From Natrinema halophilum (GTDB lineage Archaea > Halobacteriota > Halobacteria > Halobacteriales > Natrialbaceae): a DNA stretch of 64,000 bases. Where the stretch lies: the NCBI RefSeq assembly GCF_013402815.2, contig NZ_CP058601.1:2170001-2234000 (forward strand). Direction: 5' to 3'. This document shows positions 63,779 through 64,000 of the stretch, piece by piece; position 1 is the stretch's first letter, and every line of letters starts with the position of its first letter. Made by a program: the position numbers and the translations under genes. Under the pieces are notes generated by a model. That model was not told the origin of the DNA, did no database searches, and saw only the letters and a list, made by a program, of their open reading frames with translations.

Positions 63779-64000
63779 CAGAACGCGCGTCGAGTCGGCT
63801 TAATGTCCCCGCCGGTGACGGGAGTTCGTGGACGTGCTCGAGCAGCCATACGTACATGACGATCCCCTGAACGACGAACACGTTCGTCACGAGGAAGAAC
63901 AGCGCTTCCTCGACGGGAAGCCCCAGCAGCGTGTACCCGACGGTGTGCGCGTCCGAAATGACCCAGATGCCGAGTGCGATCGCGATTCGATCGACGACCC
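63768..64000 (-). CDS. crtY: Lycopene cyclase crtY, C-terminal part (runs off the window)
   Basis: The last 76 residues are visible. ALGIWVISDAHTVGYTLLGLPVEEALFFLVTN and VFVVQGIVMYVWL form the final helices of the heterodimeric-type lycopene cyclase domain, with the conserved PVEE motif. It makes beta-carotene from lycopene, the substrate of the next enzyme Blh. The stop codon at 63768-63770 lies inside the blh start region. The 5' end is beyond 64000. Confidence 0.88.
   Translation of the reverse strand, partial: VVDRIAIALGIWVISDAHTVGYTLLGLPVEEALFFLVTNVFVVQGIVMYVWLLEHVHELPSPAGTLSRLDARSDDR

Overview
The window comes from a haloarchaeon, most likely of the Natrialba/Natrinema/Haloterrigena side of the class. 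The evidence is high GC with strongly GC-biased third codon positions, acidic proteins, TATA-box promoters about 27 bp upstream of leaderless start codons, and several haloarchaea-typical families (UPF0058, HalOD1, DUF5807, bat-type sensors, Tat-exported proteins, a complete archaellum operon, and blh next to crtY). It reads as chromosomal: it carries ribosomal protein S6e, aconitase, dUTPase and 6-phosphogluconate dehydrogenase. I saw no tRNA, rRNA or CRISPR array.

Layout. 0.2-9.8 kb: a CARF-like regulator, a HalOD1/UPF0058 pair, a His-tailed AAA ATPase, three universal stress proteins, a GNAT acetyltransferase, a DHH phosphoesterase and two membrane proteins. 9.9-10.4 kb: a decayed IS1341-type tnpB end beside a MITE-like inverted repeat. 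10.4-21.1 kb: the archaellum locus. Four archaellin genes run leftward (transcription order 13818 to 10900) with a small acidic protein at the end. arlCE-F-G-H-I-J and arlD run rightward from the same control region. A PadR-like winged-helix gene follows. 22.1-25.1 kb: S6e with DUF7112, small proteins, and a predicted PD-(D/E)XK nuclease. 25.5-25.8 kb: a 7 x 34 bp minisatellite. 25.8-34.9 kb: a beta-CASP metallo-hydrolase, two paralogous membrane proteins flanking a Tat lipoprotein with perfect 36 bp repeats and a PAS/GAF bat-type regulator, then a scrambled beta-CASP pseudogene.

34.9-46 kb: an LLM oxidoreductase, two histidine kinases, aconitase, dUTPase, small membrane proteins and 6-phosphogluconate dehydrogenase. 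46.3-50.7 kb: two tandem, paralogous, Tat-exported GH5 glycoside hydrolases with PKD and FN3 domains. With the GH18 chitinase at 56.9-58.3 kb these indicate growth on extracellular polysaccharide. 51-56.8 kb: membrane proteins, a rhodanese-metallo-beta-lactamase fusion, an XRE/DUF2178 pair and an ATP-dependent RNA ligase. 58.6-62.6 kb: a PIN-ATPase-KH protein whose 3' end is amplified as 205 bp tandem copies, followed by a tnpB element with intact catalytic residues and terminal hairpins. 62.7-64 kb: blh (beta-carotene cleavage to retinal) and the end of lycopene cyclase crtY, which suggests rhodopsin use.

Functionally the region combines motility (archaellum), extracellular cellulose/chitin hydrolysis, light or redox sensing, and retinal production. 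It also shows clear local genome plasticity: gene conversion between archaellins, three separate minisatellite or tandem-amplification sites, one live-looking and one dead tnpB element, and a rearranged pseudogene.
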